Source of the DNA: an uncultured Clostridia bacterium
GTDB taxonomy: Bacteria; Bacillota; Clostridia; Christensenellales; Borkfalkiaceae
DNA length: 64,000 nt
Assembly: GCA_934271275.1 (NCBI GenBank)
Contig: CAKQRD010000003.1
Location: 114,972-178,971, forward strand
Reading direction: 5' to 3'
The notes under the pieces: model-generated
The model's database searches: none
What the model saw: only the letters and a program-made list of their open reading frames with translations
Told to the model about the DNA's origin: nothing
Position numbers and translations under genes: made by a program
Part shown: in pieces, positions 52,743 to 60,577 of the stretch
How the letters are laid out: each line of letters begins with the position of its first letter
Numbering within the stretch: the stretch's first letter is position 1

Positions 52743-55133
52743 TTATCTTAATTCAGCTCCGATTTTTTCTTTAAGGTTAGAAAGTATCGCAGAAACCGCC
52801 GAGTCCGCTTCCTCCACGTTAAGAGTTCTGTCAAGGGCTGTAAACACGAGGTTAAAAGCCATACTCTTTTTATCTTTCTCTATCTGGTCGCCCTGATAAA
52901 CGTCGAAAAGCTTAACCGTTTCAAGCTTATCTCCCGCAGCCTCTTTTATTGCGGAAATCGCGGCTTCGCACGGAACGTCCGCATTTACTACGAACGCAAT
53001 ATCACGCTCTACGCTCGGGAATTTGGAAACAGACTTCGCGACTATTTTATCGCTTAAATGTTTTTTCAGAATATCCGCGCCTATCTCGCAAACGTAAACG
53101 GATTTATCCGTACCGAGCGTTTCCGCCGTTTCGGGCGAAAGCTGACCGACGAATCCGAGTTTTTCGCCTTCTATATAAACGTCTGCGGAGCGAGTCGGAT
53201 GCATAAATTTTTCTGTTCCGACAACGTATTTGACGTCTTTTCCGTAGCAGAAGTTAGAAAGAACGCCTTCAAGTACCCCTTTTGCGGTAAAGAAATCTTC
53301 GTTTTCTCCGAATAATACGAAAGCAAGCGCTGTGCGTTCTTCGGGAAGGTCTTTAAGAGGAAGTTCTTTCGGAAAATATGTTTTAGCCAACTCAAAAAGT
53401 CTGCCTTCGTTGTTTTTGCGGTTAAGGTTATAAATGGCGGCCCGGACTACCGAAGGCAAAACCGAGGCGCGCATAACCGCAATATCTTCGCTTAAAGGAT
53501 TGAGAATTTTTATACCTTTCGTTTTATCGAGTCCGAATAAATCGAATTCCTTTTCGGAAACGAACGAGTAGGTTATAATTTCGTTAAACCCGTAACCGAC
53601 CATAAGCTCTTTAAGCTCGTCCGTTTTCTTCTGGTCGAAATTTCTTCCGCCGAGAGTTATCGATGACGTTTTGAGAAGCGTCGGCTCTAAATGGTCGTAT
53701 CCGTATTCTCTTATTATTTCTTCTGCAACGTCCTGATAGCCTTCCATATCCTCGCGATACAAAGGAACGGTTACGTTAAGCTCGTCGCCGTGCGCATCCA
53801 CGCCAAAACCGAGGCGTTCGAGAATATTTTTCACGAAAGCTTCGGGAACGTTTATTCCGAGTACGGAATTTACGCGAGAGAAAGTCGTTTTTATCACCTT
53901 TTCGTTAAGAGGTGCGTCCAAAAGGTCATATTCGTCTGACGCGATTTTGCCGCAACCGAGAGTGGAAATGAGATTTAACGCACGCTTCATTCCCGCTTCG
54001 GGCGAGGAATAATCTACGCCTTTCTCGTACCTCGAAGAAGAATCGCTTCTCTGCCCCAAGTTTCTCGAAGTTTTTCTTATATTATCGCGCGCGAATTTTG
54101 CGGATTCAAATAAAACATCTTTCGTAGAATTCTTAATTTCGCTGTTAAGCCCGCCCATAACGCCGGCGAGCGCAACGGGTTTTTCCGCGTCCGCAATAAC
54201 GAGGTTTTTATCTGTAAGAGTGAAAACCTTATCGTCGAGCGTTGTAATTTTTTCGCCATCGTTTGCCCTTCTTATGTTTATTTCGTCGCCTTTAATATCG
54301 TTCAAATCGAACGCGTGCATAGGCTGACCGATTTCAAGAAGAACAAAGTTCGTTATATCTACGATATTGTTTATAGAACGAAGCCCCATTGCCGAAAGCC
54401 TTCTTTTCATCCACAACGGAGATTTCTCTATTTTGATATCTTTGACGAGGTGAGCAATATATCTAGGGCAAAGATCGAATGCCGAATCGGTAACTTTTAC
54501 CGTTTTTACAGTCGAAACGGAAGCGTCCGTCTTATAGCTTAAATCGGGTGATTTAAGCGGCTTATCAAGCGCCGCGGCGACCTCTCGTGCCAAACCGTAA
54601 ATCGACTGACAATCAGGGCGATTTGCGGTTACGTTTATGTCAAACATAACGTATTCCGAATCGAGTAATTTCTTAACTTCTTCGCCGAGCGGAAAATCTT
54701 CTTTGAAAATTAGAACTTCGTTTTTACCCGCGCCATCATACCAGTCGTCGTTTATTCCGAGCTCTTCTCCGCTGCAAAACATTCCGAAAGATTCGACGTC
54801 ACGAATTTTGCCGTTAAAGATTCCGGCGCCGGAAGCGAGCGTCGCGCCGTCTACGGCGACGGGAACGATTGCCCCTTCGTATATGTTTTTCGCGTTGGTA
54901 ACGATTTGTAAAACGCCGTATTTGCCTGCGTCTACCTGCGTTACAGAAAGCTTGTCCGCATTCGGGTGTTTTTCGATTTTGAGAATTTTACAGGTAACGA
55001 TTTTATCTACGTTTCCGTTTACCCTGATAACCTCCTCTACCTCGAAGCCGCAGGAAAACAATTTTGCTTCGAGTTCTTCGGGCGTGCACTCTATATCGAC
55101 GTAATCTTTAAGCCAAAATAAAGGTAATTTCAT
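52743..55133 (-). CDS. pheT: Phenylalanine-tRNA ligase beta subunit
   Basis: 796 residues. tRNA-binding domain at residues ~40-150 (VVTCKILKIEKHPNADKLSVTQVDAG), B3/B4 editing domain with ANRPDCQSIYGLAREVAA, B5 domain, and C-terminal FDX-ACB anticodon domain with SKFPSVERDIAFVV. It forms an alpha2-beta2 enzyme with PheS. It begins 6 bases after the pheS stop. Confidence 0.96.
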   Translation of the reverse strand: MKLPLFWLKDYVDIECTPEELEAKLFSCGFEVEEVIRVNGNVDKIVTCKILKIEKHPNADKLSVTQVDAGKYGVLQIVTNAKNIYEGAIVPVAVDGATLASGAGIFNGKIRDVESFGMFCSGEELGINDDWYDGAGKNEVLIFKEDFPLGEEVKKLLDSEYVMFDINVTANRPDCQSIYGLAREVAAALDKPLKSPDLSYKTDASVSTVKTVKVTDSAFDLCPRYIAHLVKDIKIEKSPLWMKRRLSAMGLRSINNIVDITNFVLLEIGQPMHAFDLNDIKGDEINIRRANDGEKITTLDDKVFTLTDKNLVIADAEKPVALAGVMGGLNSEIKNSTKDVLFESAKFARDNIRKTSRNLGQRSDSSSRYEKGVDYSSPEAGMKRALNLISTLGCGKIASDEYDLLDAPLNEKVIKTTFSRVNSVLGINVPEAFVKNILERLGFGVDAHGDELNVTVPLYREDMEGYQDVAEEIIREYGYDHLEPTLLKTSSITLGGRNFDQKKTDELKELMVGYGFNEIITYSFVSEKEFDLFGLDKTKGIKILNPLSEDIAVMRASVLPSVVRAAIYNLNRKNNEGRLFELAKTYFPKELPLKDLPEERTALAFVLFGENEDFFTAKGVLEGVLSNFCYGKDVKYVVGTEKFMHPTRSADVYIEGEKLGFVGQLSPETAETLGTDKSVYVCEIGADILKKHLSDKIVAKSVSKFPSVERDIAFVVNADVPCEAAISAIKEAAGDKLETVKLFDVYQGDQIEKDKKSMAFNLVFTALDRTLNVEEADSAVSAILSNLKEKIGAELR

Positions 55134-55139
55134 AATTCA

Positions 55140-56165
55140 TTATCTCCTGTCGAATTGTTCAAGGAACTTAACGTTGGATTCAAACAACGTTCTTATATCG
55201 GAAACGCCGTATTTAATCATCGTAACGCGCTCTATGCCGAGACCGAACGCAAGCCCGCTGTAAATTTCGGAATTTATACCGCTCATTTCGAGAACGTTTT
55301 TGTTGACTACGCCCGCGCCGAGAATTTCTATCCAGCCCGTACCCTTGCAAAGACCGCAACCCTTGCCGTGACATTTGCAACAAGTGACGTCTACCTCTAC
55401 GCTCGGTTCGGTAAACGGGAAATACGAAGGTCTGAAACGAGTTTTCGTATCGTCGTCGAAAATGATTTTAACGAACTCGTCCAAAAGTCCTTTAAGGTCG
55501 CAGAGAGAAACTCCCTTATCCACAACGAGTCCTTCTATCTGATGGAACATCGGCGAATGAGACGCGTCGTCATCCGCTCTGTAAACTCTGCCGGGACTTA
55601 AAATCTTTATAGGAAGTTTACCGCGTTCCATAGTCCTCACCTGCCCCGGAGAAGTGTGCGGTCTTAAAAGAATATTATCGGTGAAATAGAAAGTATCCTG
55701 CATGTCGCGCGCGGGATGGTCTTTAGGAATATTGAGAGCCTGAAAGCAGTAGTAATCGCTGTCTATTTCAGGTCCTTCAAATATCTCGAAGCCCATACCG
55801 CAAAACGCGTCGAGAATCTTATTTTTAACGATATTTAACGGATGCAAACTGCCCGAAAGAGGTTGCTTTCCGGGGAGCGTTACGTCTATCGCCTGCTTTT
55901 TATAAAGCGCGGCGCGCTCGATTTCTTTCAGTTTAGCTTCCTTTTCTTCAAAAAACGCGCTTACTTCGTCGTTAAGATCGTTTACCATTTTGCCGAAGCT
56001 TGCCTTTTCTTCGTTGGGAACGTCTTTCATTCCGCGAAGAAGCGCGCGCACTTCGCCGTTTTTGCCTATAAATTTAGCTTTCAAATCGCTTAAAAGTTTG
56101 AGATTAGCGACTTTTTCAAGCTCGTCTTTGGCACGTTGTCTGAGTTCTTCAAATTTTTCTCGCAT
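55140..56165 (-). CDS. pheS: Phenylalanine-tRNA ligase alpha subunit
   Basis: 341 residues: coiled-coil start (~1-85), then class II motifs, with PLSGSLHPLNIVKNKI, FEIFEGPEIDSDYYCFQALNIPKDHPARDMQDTFYF, HTSPGQVRTME, FRPSYFPFTEPSVEVDV and GLAFGLGIERVTMIKYGVSDIR. Phe binding involves the FTEPS and FGLGIER parts. The ATG at 56165 was chosen because GGGAGA lies just before it and the longer frame runs into the T-box leader. Confidence 0.96.
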   Translation of the reverse strand: MREKFEELRQRAKDELEKVANLKLLSDLKAKFIGKNGEVRALLRGMKDVPNEEKASFGKMVNDLNDEVSAFFEEKEAKLKEIERAALYKKQAIDVTLPGKQPLSGSLHPLNIVKNKILDAFCGMGFEIFEGPEIDSDYYCFQALNIPKDHPARDMQDTFYFTDNILLRPHTSPGQVRTMERGKLPIKILSPGRVYRADDDASHSPMFHQIEGLVVDKGVSLCDLKGLLDEFVKIIFDDDTKTRFRPSYFPFTEPSVEVDVTCCKCHGKGCGLCKGTGWIEILGAGVVNKNVLEMSGINSEIYSGLAFGLGIERVTMIKYGVSDIRTLFESNVKFLEQFDRR

Positions 56166-56181
56166 ATCAGTCTCCCGTAAA

Positions 56182-56214
56182 TAAAAATAGACGCCCCTGA
56201 TAAATAGGGCGTCC
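56182..56214 (-). terminator. Regulated terminator of the pheS T-box
   Basis: On the minus strand GACGCCC pairs with GGGCGTC around a 10-base loop, then TATTTTTATTT. Its left arm would compete with the antiterminator just upstream. Confidence 0.88.
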
Positions 56215-56484
56215 TTAAACGCGTTACCACCTAATTTCGTTCGGCAATCGAGCTTAAACAACGCCCCGCCGCCAAACCTCTTTCCAGCTGTAACGGGCTG
56301 AACCCGTCGCCGTCTAATAAGCAAAAGCCGTTCGGGGCGCAACTCCAAAGCGAATACCGCGAATATTCCGCAAAAGCCTTTCAGCCGAGGGCTTTTTCTC
56401 TGTAATCGAAAACAATTTTCGCGTCTGTCTTTATCTCTGTCTTTATATGGGTTATGAATTCTCCTGAAAGCACAGGAAAGCTTA
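56186..56484 (-). promoter_or_regulatory. T-box riboswitch controlling pheS-pheT-(mutS2)
   Basis: The ~300-nt leader ends with the conserved T-box AATTAGGTGGTAACGCG (56220-56236 on the complement), which fits the AGGGTGGTACCGCG consensus and base-pairs with uncharged tRNA ends. The terminator follows. The Stem I region contains TTC triplets (complement of 56352-56354 and 56361-56363), either of which could be the Phe specifier. Uncharged tRNA-Phe should favour readthrough. Confidence 0.88.
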
Positions 56485-56491
56485 CTTTTAT

Positions 56492-56520
56492 ATTATATAG
56501 TAAAACCCGTCGGTTGTCAA
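56492..56520 (-). promoter_or_regulatory. Consensus sigma-A promoter of pheS
   Basis: On the minus strand perfect TTGACA, 17-base spacer and perfect TATAAT; the start of the T-box leader lies about 8 bases downstream. Confidence 0.93.
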
Positions 56521-56540
56521 GAGATGGATACAAGGTTTTT

Positions 56541-57221
56541 TTAAGAGGCGTTGCCGTTCGTCTTGCAGCCCGTATTGCCTCCGAGGTAAATTTCGGGAAC
56601 TTTTCCTACTATCACGCTTTCCGCTATAAGTATATCCGTTCGGCTCGTTTCCGTCCTTTTAGAAAGCGGAATCTCGATATTCGTCTCGCAAACAACAGCG
56701 GCATATATCGAATGAAGGGTTTGATTGATTCCGACAGAATGAAATTTTCCGCTCAGCTCGCACCTGACGGAGGAAACGGTAACGGCTTTAAAATAAACCT
56801 TTTTTCCGTATCCTGCGAGAAGCTTTACGCCGGAAAAAGCGAGCCACGGCATAGGAATCCCGCTTTTTAGTTCGTTTTCCAAATTAGTTCTCGTTTTCGC
56901 GGTTATCTCCTGACCTATCGAATTTGCTTTTATGGGATTTATTCCTATAAGCGTTATATCTCCTGCGGAGTTTTTCTCCACGTTGACGATTTCGGAATAG
57001 TTCACCCCGAGCGAAATCGAAGAAATCGCGGCGGCGTTGGCTGCTTTTAAGGAATACGCGTCACAAGAGTCTGCACAAATTTCGCCCACCGTTTCCGCTA
57101 TACAAAACCTTGTGTACAGAAAAGGCAGCGCAACAAACAGAATAACGACGAAAAAGGAGAAAGCTTTTCTGTGTTTTCTCCTTCTTCTTTTATAAATTCG
57201 CTCGTTCGTACACTCTATCAT
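56541..57221 (-). CDS. yunB: Sporulation protein YunB
   Basis: 226 residues: basic N-terminus (RRRRKHRK), one membrane helix (~22-42) and an extracytoplasmic domain with NPIKANSIGQEITAKTRTNLENEL, GIPMPWLAFSG, and CETNIEIPLSKRTETSRTDILIAESVIVGKVPEIYLGG, all YunB features. In B. subtilis it is a mother-cell (sigma-E) gene of unclear role. The ATG at 57221 is the only start after an in-frame stop. TATACT abuts it and no Shine-Dalgarno is seen. It is 18 bases from the spoVAE end. Confidence 0.88.
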   Translation of the reverse strand: MIECTNERIYKRRRRKHRKAFSFFVVILFVALPFLYTRFCIAETVGEICADSCDAYSLKAANAAAISSISLGVNYSEIVNVEKNSAGDITLIGINPIKANSIGQEITAKTRTNLENELKSGIPMPWLAFSGVKLLAGYGKKVYFKAVTVSSVRCELSGKFHSVGINQTLHSIYAAVVCETNIEIPLSKRTETSRTDILIAESVIVGKVPEIYLGGNTGCKTNGNAS

Positions 57222-57239
57222 AGTATACGATATTAGTTA

Positions 57240-57608
57240 TCAGTTCTTTTTAGACCTCGAACGGAATATGAGGGAGAATAAATAACCGAAAACTATCGCG
57301 GCGGTTATTCCCATTCCGGCGGAGCAAATACCGCCGGTAAGTGCGTCGAACAAGCTTTTCTTTGCGCCTTCCATCGCGCCTTTTGCAAGAAGAAATCCGA
57401 AGCCCGAAATCGGAACGGTCGCCCCAGCCCCCGCAAAATCTACCAGATATTGATATAAGCCCAACGCTTGAAAAAATACGCCGAGAAGAAGAAAAAGAAC
57501 GAGAATTCTTCCCGAAGTTATTTTAGTAAAATTTATCAGAGCCTGCGCGAGCGTGCATATAGCCCCGCCGACCAAAAAGGCTTTTAAGAACGTTAAAACT
57601 ATTTCCAT
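57240..57608 (-). CDS. spoVAE: Stage V sporulation protein AE
   Basis: 122-residue polytopic membrane protein of the SpoVA channel that moves dipicolinate into and out of the spore. GGAICTLAQALINFTKITSGRILVLFLLLGV, GAGATVPISGFGFLLAKGAMEGA and a final ITAAIVFGYLFSLIF are the family features (the AEb-type short form). It is one base from spoVAD. Confidence 0.94.
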   Translation of the reverse strand: MEIVLTFLKAFLVGGAICTLAQALINFTKITSGRILVLFLLLGVFFQALGLYQYLVDFAGAGATVPISGFGFLLAKGAMEGAKKSLFDALTGGICSAGMGITAAIVFGYLFSLIFRSRSKKN

Positions 57609-57609
57609 A

Positions 57610-58602
57610 TCATATCTCCAAAACGACTGCGTGCGCTATTCCCGGAATACTCTCTCCCTGTTGCGAAGAGACAGAAGACAGAAGCGCACCCGTAGTCGCA
57701 AACAGTATTTTTTTATATTTCTTTTCCAGCATTTTGCGGTATAAATAAGAGCAAAACGTAAGGGAACTGCAACCCGCGCCGCTCCCGCCCTGATACTCCC
57801 TTTCACTCAGATTGTATACGAGTTCGCCGCAATCGACGTGTTCGTTTTCTATATCAAAACCCTTTTCCCAAGCGAGGTCTTTCAATATTCTCGTGCCGAG
57901 CGTTCCGAGGTCTCCCGTTACGATGAGATCGTAATCTTCGGGAAGAGTATCCGTATTCTTGAAATGAGTTAAAATTACGTCTGCCGCGGCAGGTGCCATT
58001 GCCGCGCCCATATTATTTGCATCGGTAACGCCGAAATCAACGACCTTTCCTATCGTGGCGGAAGTAAGCCGTACCCCGCCCTTTTTACTGCCGGACAATA
58101 CGCACGCGCCTGCGCCTGTAACCGTCCACTGCGATTGCGGAGGACGCGTACAACCAAGCTCCAAAGGATAGCGGTATTGTCTTTCGGCAGAAGAAAAATG
58201 ACTGCTCGTTGCGCACACGACGTTCCGGACGTATCCGCCGTCTATGAGCGCGCCCCCGACTATAAGCGTTTCGCAAAAGGTAGCGCAAGCGTTATATGCT
58301 CCGAGATATCCGCAGGAAAAGTTCCTCGCGGCGAAGGTCGATGCGATTATCTGGTTAAGGAGGTCTCCCGCAACTATAACGTCTATTTCGTCCTCCTTTT
58401 TACCCGCGTTCCGCACACCGTCTTTAATTGCGGTAAAAAGCATTTTGCTTTCGGCTTTTTCAAATGAACTTTCTCCGAAAGTGTCGTCTTTAAGCTTTGT
58501 ATCAACAAATTTTCCTATTGCTCCGCCGCTTTCCTTCGGTCCTGCAACGGAAGCCGCACCTATTATTTCGGGTTCATTCTTAAAATAAAACGTTCTTTTC
58601 AT
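57610..58602 (-). CDS. spoVAD: Stage V sporulation protein AD
   Basis: A 330-residue thiolase-fold protein that binds dipicolinate. It shows TFYFKNEPEIIGAASVAGPKESGG, GYLGAYNACATFCE, VVCATSSHFSSAERQYRYPLELG, and EYQGGSGAGCSSLTFCSYLYRKM. The thiolase catalytic machinery is replaced by a ligand pocket in this family. It overlaps spoVAC by one base. Confidence 0.95.
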   Translation of the reverse strand: MKRTFYFKNEPEIIGAASVAGPKESGGAIGKFVDTKLKDDTFGESSFEKAESKMLFTAIKDGVRNAGKKEDEIDVIVAGDLLNQIIASTFAARNFSCGYLGAYNACATFCETLIVGGALIDGGYVRNVVCATSSHFSSAERQYRYPLELGCTRPPQSQWTVTGAGACVLSGSKKGGVRLTSATIGKVVDFGVTDANNMGAAMAPAAADVILTHFKNTDTLPEDYDLIVTGDLGTLGTRILKDLAWEKGFDIENEHVDCGELVYNLSEREYQGGSGAGCSSLTFCSYLYRKMLEKKYKKILFATTGALLSSVSSQQGESIPGIAHAVVLEI

Positions 58603-59063
58603 CAGAATATTCTATACCCCGCAAAATAAATAAGCCCGACGAGAACGCTTGCCGCAACGCCGAAAACGATTATAGGCCCTGCTATTACGAACATTTTAGC
58701 TGCTACGCCGTAAACGTAACCTTCGGTTTTAAATTCTATCGCGGGAGAAACGACGGAGTTTGCAAAGCCGGTTATAGGCACGATCGAGCCGCCGCCAGCG
58801 TATTTGCCGATTCTGTCGTAAACGCCGAGCCCTGTCAAAAACGCGCCGAGAAAAATCATTATAGCCGAAACGTATGCCGCAAGCTCGTCGCCTTTAAGCC
58901 CTAACCCGTATTCAAAAGCGTATCTTACGCCCTGACCTATACAGCAAATAAAACCGCCCACCCAGAACGCGCGGAAAAGCGATTTTTTCTCGTTCGTTTT
59001 CGGAAGCACGGATTTAACGTAATTTAAATAATTTTCGTTTTTACACCCTTCTGCCGTCTTCAT
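58602..59063 (-). CDS. spoVAC: Stage V sporulation protein AC
   Basis: 153 residues with four or five membrane helices. AFWVGGFICCIGQGVRYAFEYGLGLKGDELAAYVSAIMIFLGAFLTGLGVYDRIGKYAGGGSIVPITGFANSVVSPAIEFKTEGYVYGVAAKMFVIAGPIIVFG is a complete match to the family pattern. SpoVAC acts as a mechanosensitive channel in dipicolinate release. GAGGTG precedes the ATG. Clostridia commonly carry just C-D-E, often directly after sigF. Confidence 0.95.
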   Translation of the reverse strand: MKTAEGCKNENYLNYVKSVLPKTNEKKSLFRAFWVGGFICCIGQGVRYAFEYGLGLKGDELAAYVSAIMIFLGAFLTGLGVYDRIGKYAGGGSIVPITGFANSVVSPAIEFKTEGYVYGVAAKMFVIAGPIIVFGVAASVLVGLIYFAGYRIF

Positions 59064-59151
59064 TTTTCACCTCTTTTTTGCAAAATCTGTCAAAAACCGA
59101 TTCTCTGTTGTCGCTGTTTTTCAAAAATTCGTAATTTTCTTCTCTTCGCAT
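59041..59151 (-). CDS. Possible small leaderless ORF ahead of spoVAC
   Basis: A 36-codon frame (MRREENYEFLKNSDNR...GRRV) with charged, non-repetitive composition. Its ATG lies 8 bases after the -10 of the forespore-type promoter, which is where transcription should begin. It ends 22 bases inside spoVAC in another frame. There is no Shine-Dalgarno. It could be a genuine small protein, a coupled leader peptide or chance. Confidence 0.3.
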   Translation of the reverse strand: MRREENYEFLKNSDNRESVFDRFCKKEVKNEDGRRV

Positions 59152-59159
59152 AGCAAACT

Positions 59160-59189
59160 TAATTTGGGTAATTTAAAATTTTATATACA
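59160..59189 (-). promoter_or_regulatory. Sigma-F/G-type promoter of spoVACDE
   Basis: On the minus strand TGTATA (59184-59189), 17-base spacer and CAAATTA (59160-59166), one mismatch to the CATnnTA forespore -10. SpoVA operons are sigma-G controlled in B. subtilis. Confidence 0.65.
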
Positions 59190-59191
59190 AA

Positions 59192-59217
59192 AAAACGACT
59201 CTTTTACGAGTCGTTTT
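59192..59217 (-). terminator. Terminator of the ferredoxin-thioredoxin-reductase-like / yitT operon
   Basis: AAAACGACTC pairs perfectly with GAGTCGTTTT around a 6-base loop, with seven T on the minus strand. It ends right next to the spoVA promoter. Confidence 0.88.
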
Positions 59218-59282
59218 ATACGTTTAACGCATTATCGTATTTTAGATTACAGAATTAAATGAGGCATTCTGTCGGTTGCTTT

Positions 59283-60182
59283 TTACTTTGCTTCCTCGTC
59301 CTTATATCTTCTGAAATTGCCGCAAACGCCCTGAACCTCAGAGTAATAAACAAACGTGTCGGGGTATTTTTTTATTATCGTAATAAAGTCGTTCATCTGA
59401 TAGAGGTTTATAACGCTTACAACCGTATAGTATTCGTTTTCGGAAAACATTCCCTTGCACTCCGTGACCGTTGCGCTGTGTCTTAAATTAAACACTATGT
59501 CGTCTCTTATCAGCTCGGGATGCTTGGTTATTATTTTGACTTCGACGGCGTTTCGACTGCTTTTCAGAAGCGGCGTGGTGGCTTTTTCCGCAATGAACAT
59601 CTGGACTACGCCGAGAAGAATACAGTTGAAATCGTTATACACGAAATACGAGACGCCGATGGGTATTACGCATAAAATACTTATCAGTCGTTCTATATTC
59701 ATATTCGGGTGTTTCTGTTGAAGCATTTTCGCAATGACGTCAACCCCGCCCGTAGAACCTCCGAGACGAAGCATTATCCCCGTCCTGAATCCGAGCATAA
59801 TACCCGCAAAAATCGCGGGCAGAATACGTCCTTCGTTCCCGCAATGATATTGCGGGAATTTGACTTCCGCAAGAAGGATCAGCGCGAACGATGAAACAAG
59901 CGTAAACAGTATTGTATAGAAAACGTATTTCTTGTCTACCTTGAAAAATGCGTAAATAAGAAGCGGGGCGTTAAGCGCGATATTGATTATACCTGCGTTT
60001 ATCGAGGTTATTTCCTGAAGCATCGTCACGACCGCTTCGAGACCTAACGGAACGAAGCTGGCGGGATAGATAAAAACGTGCAAAGCCAGAGCGGATAGCA
60101 AACCCGCGCCGAGCGTCATCAGAACGTTTTTCAAAAATCTTATACGATCTCTTTTTTTAACGTCTATATTGTTTGATTCCAT
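59283..60182 (-). CDS. YitT family membrane protein (DUF161/DUF2179)
   Basis: 299 residues: five membrane segments between ~18 and 200 (ALALHVFIYPASFVPLGLEAVV and LGFRTGIMLRLGGSTGGVDVIAKM are typical), then a soluble DUF2179 domain with VEVKIITKHPELIRDDIVFNLRHSATVTECKGMFSENEYYTVVSVINLYQMNDFITIIKKYPDTFVY. The function of the family is unknown. It follows the small reductase-like gene by 32 bases, likely in one operon. Confidence 0.92.
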   Translation of the reverse strand: MESNNIDVKKRDRIRFLKNVLMTLGAGLLSALALHVFIYPASFVPLGLEAVVTMLQEITSINAGIINIALNAPLLIYAFFKVDKKYVFYTILFTLVSSFALILLAEVKFPQYHCGNEGRILPAIFAGIMLGFRTGIMLRLGGSTGGVDVIAKMLQQKHPNMNIERLISILCVIPIGVSYFVYNDFNCILLGVVQMFIAEKATTPLLKSSRNAVEVKIITKHPELIRDDIVFNLRHSATVTECKGMFSENEYYTVVSVINLYQMNDFITIIKKYPDTFVYYSEVQGVCGNFRRYKDEEAK

Positions 60183-60214
60183 AAAATTTTATAAATTTTC
60201 GTATTTCGGTCTTT

Positions 60215-60412
60215 TTATTTGGATTTGTAGTAAAGCTTGCAATGGCAAAAGCCCTCGAAATTCGGGTCGGCAATCTGCTCCCGAAATTCCTTGCACATAC
60301 ATTTATTGTCTTCTGTTTTTTTAAGTCTGCACGGGCAATACCCGCCCTTTCTTTCCAGCCCCTCTTTAACGGCTTTTACGACCGCTTCGTCCGGATTTAA
60401 GGTTATCTTCAT
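60215..60412 (-). CDS. Ferredoxin-thioredoxin reductase catalytic-chain-like protein
   Basis: 65 residues with three Cys pairs CPC, CMC and CHC. The plant-type catalytic chain has CPC-x16-CPC-x8-CHC around a 4Fe-4S cluster and redox disulfide; here the spacings are 9 and 15, so the fit is partial, but GGYCPCRL and CHCKLYY resemble clostridial members of the family. No variable-chain gene is seen. GAGGTGAG lies upstream of the ATG. Probably a small iron-sulfur redox protein; the partner is unknown. Confidence 0.78.
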   Translation of the reverse strand: MKITLNPDEAVVKAVKEGLERKGGYCPCRLKKTEDNKCMCKEFREQIADPNFEGFCHCKLYYKSK

Positions 60413-60429
60413 AACTCACCTCTGCAAAT

Positions 60430-60457
60430 ATTATACACGAATTTTCGGTAAAATCAA
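60430..60457 (-). promoter_or_regulatory. Sigma-A promoter of the small redox protein and yitT
   Basis: On the minus strand TTGATT, 16-base spacer and TATAAT, 17 bases before the ATG at 60412. Confidence 0.8.
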
Positions 60458-60485
60458 GCAAAAGAATAAAAGCCGACGATTTTGT

Positions 60486-60514
60486 TTGATAATATTTATT
60501 TTTTGTGTTAGAAT
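60486..60514 (+). promoter_or_regulatory. Sigma-A promoter of the COG2509-type flavoprotein
   Basis: TTGATA, 17-base spacer and TAGAAT, 63 bases before the ATG at 60578. Confidence 0.68.
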
Positions 60515-60577
60515 ATACGCTGTATTCGGTTCGGACTAAAATTTTTCCGTTAAACGAATCGAAACGAGGAGAACGAT

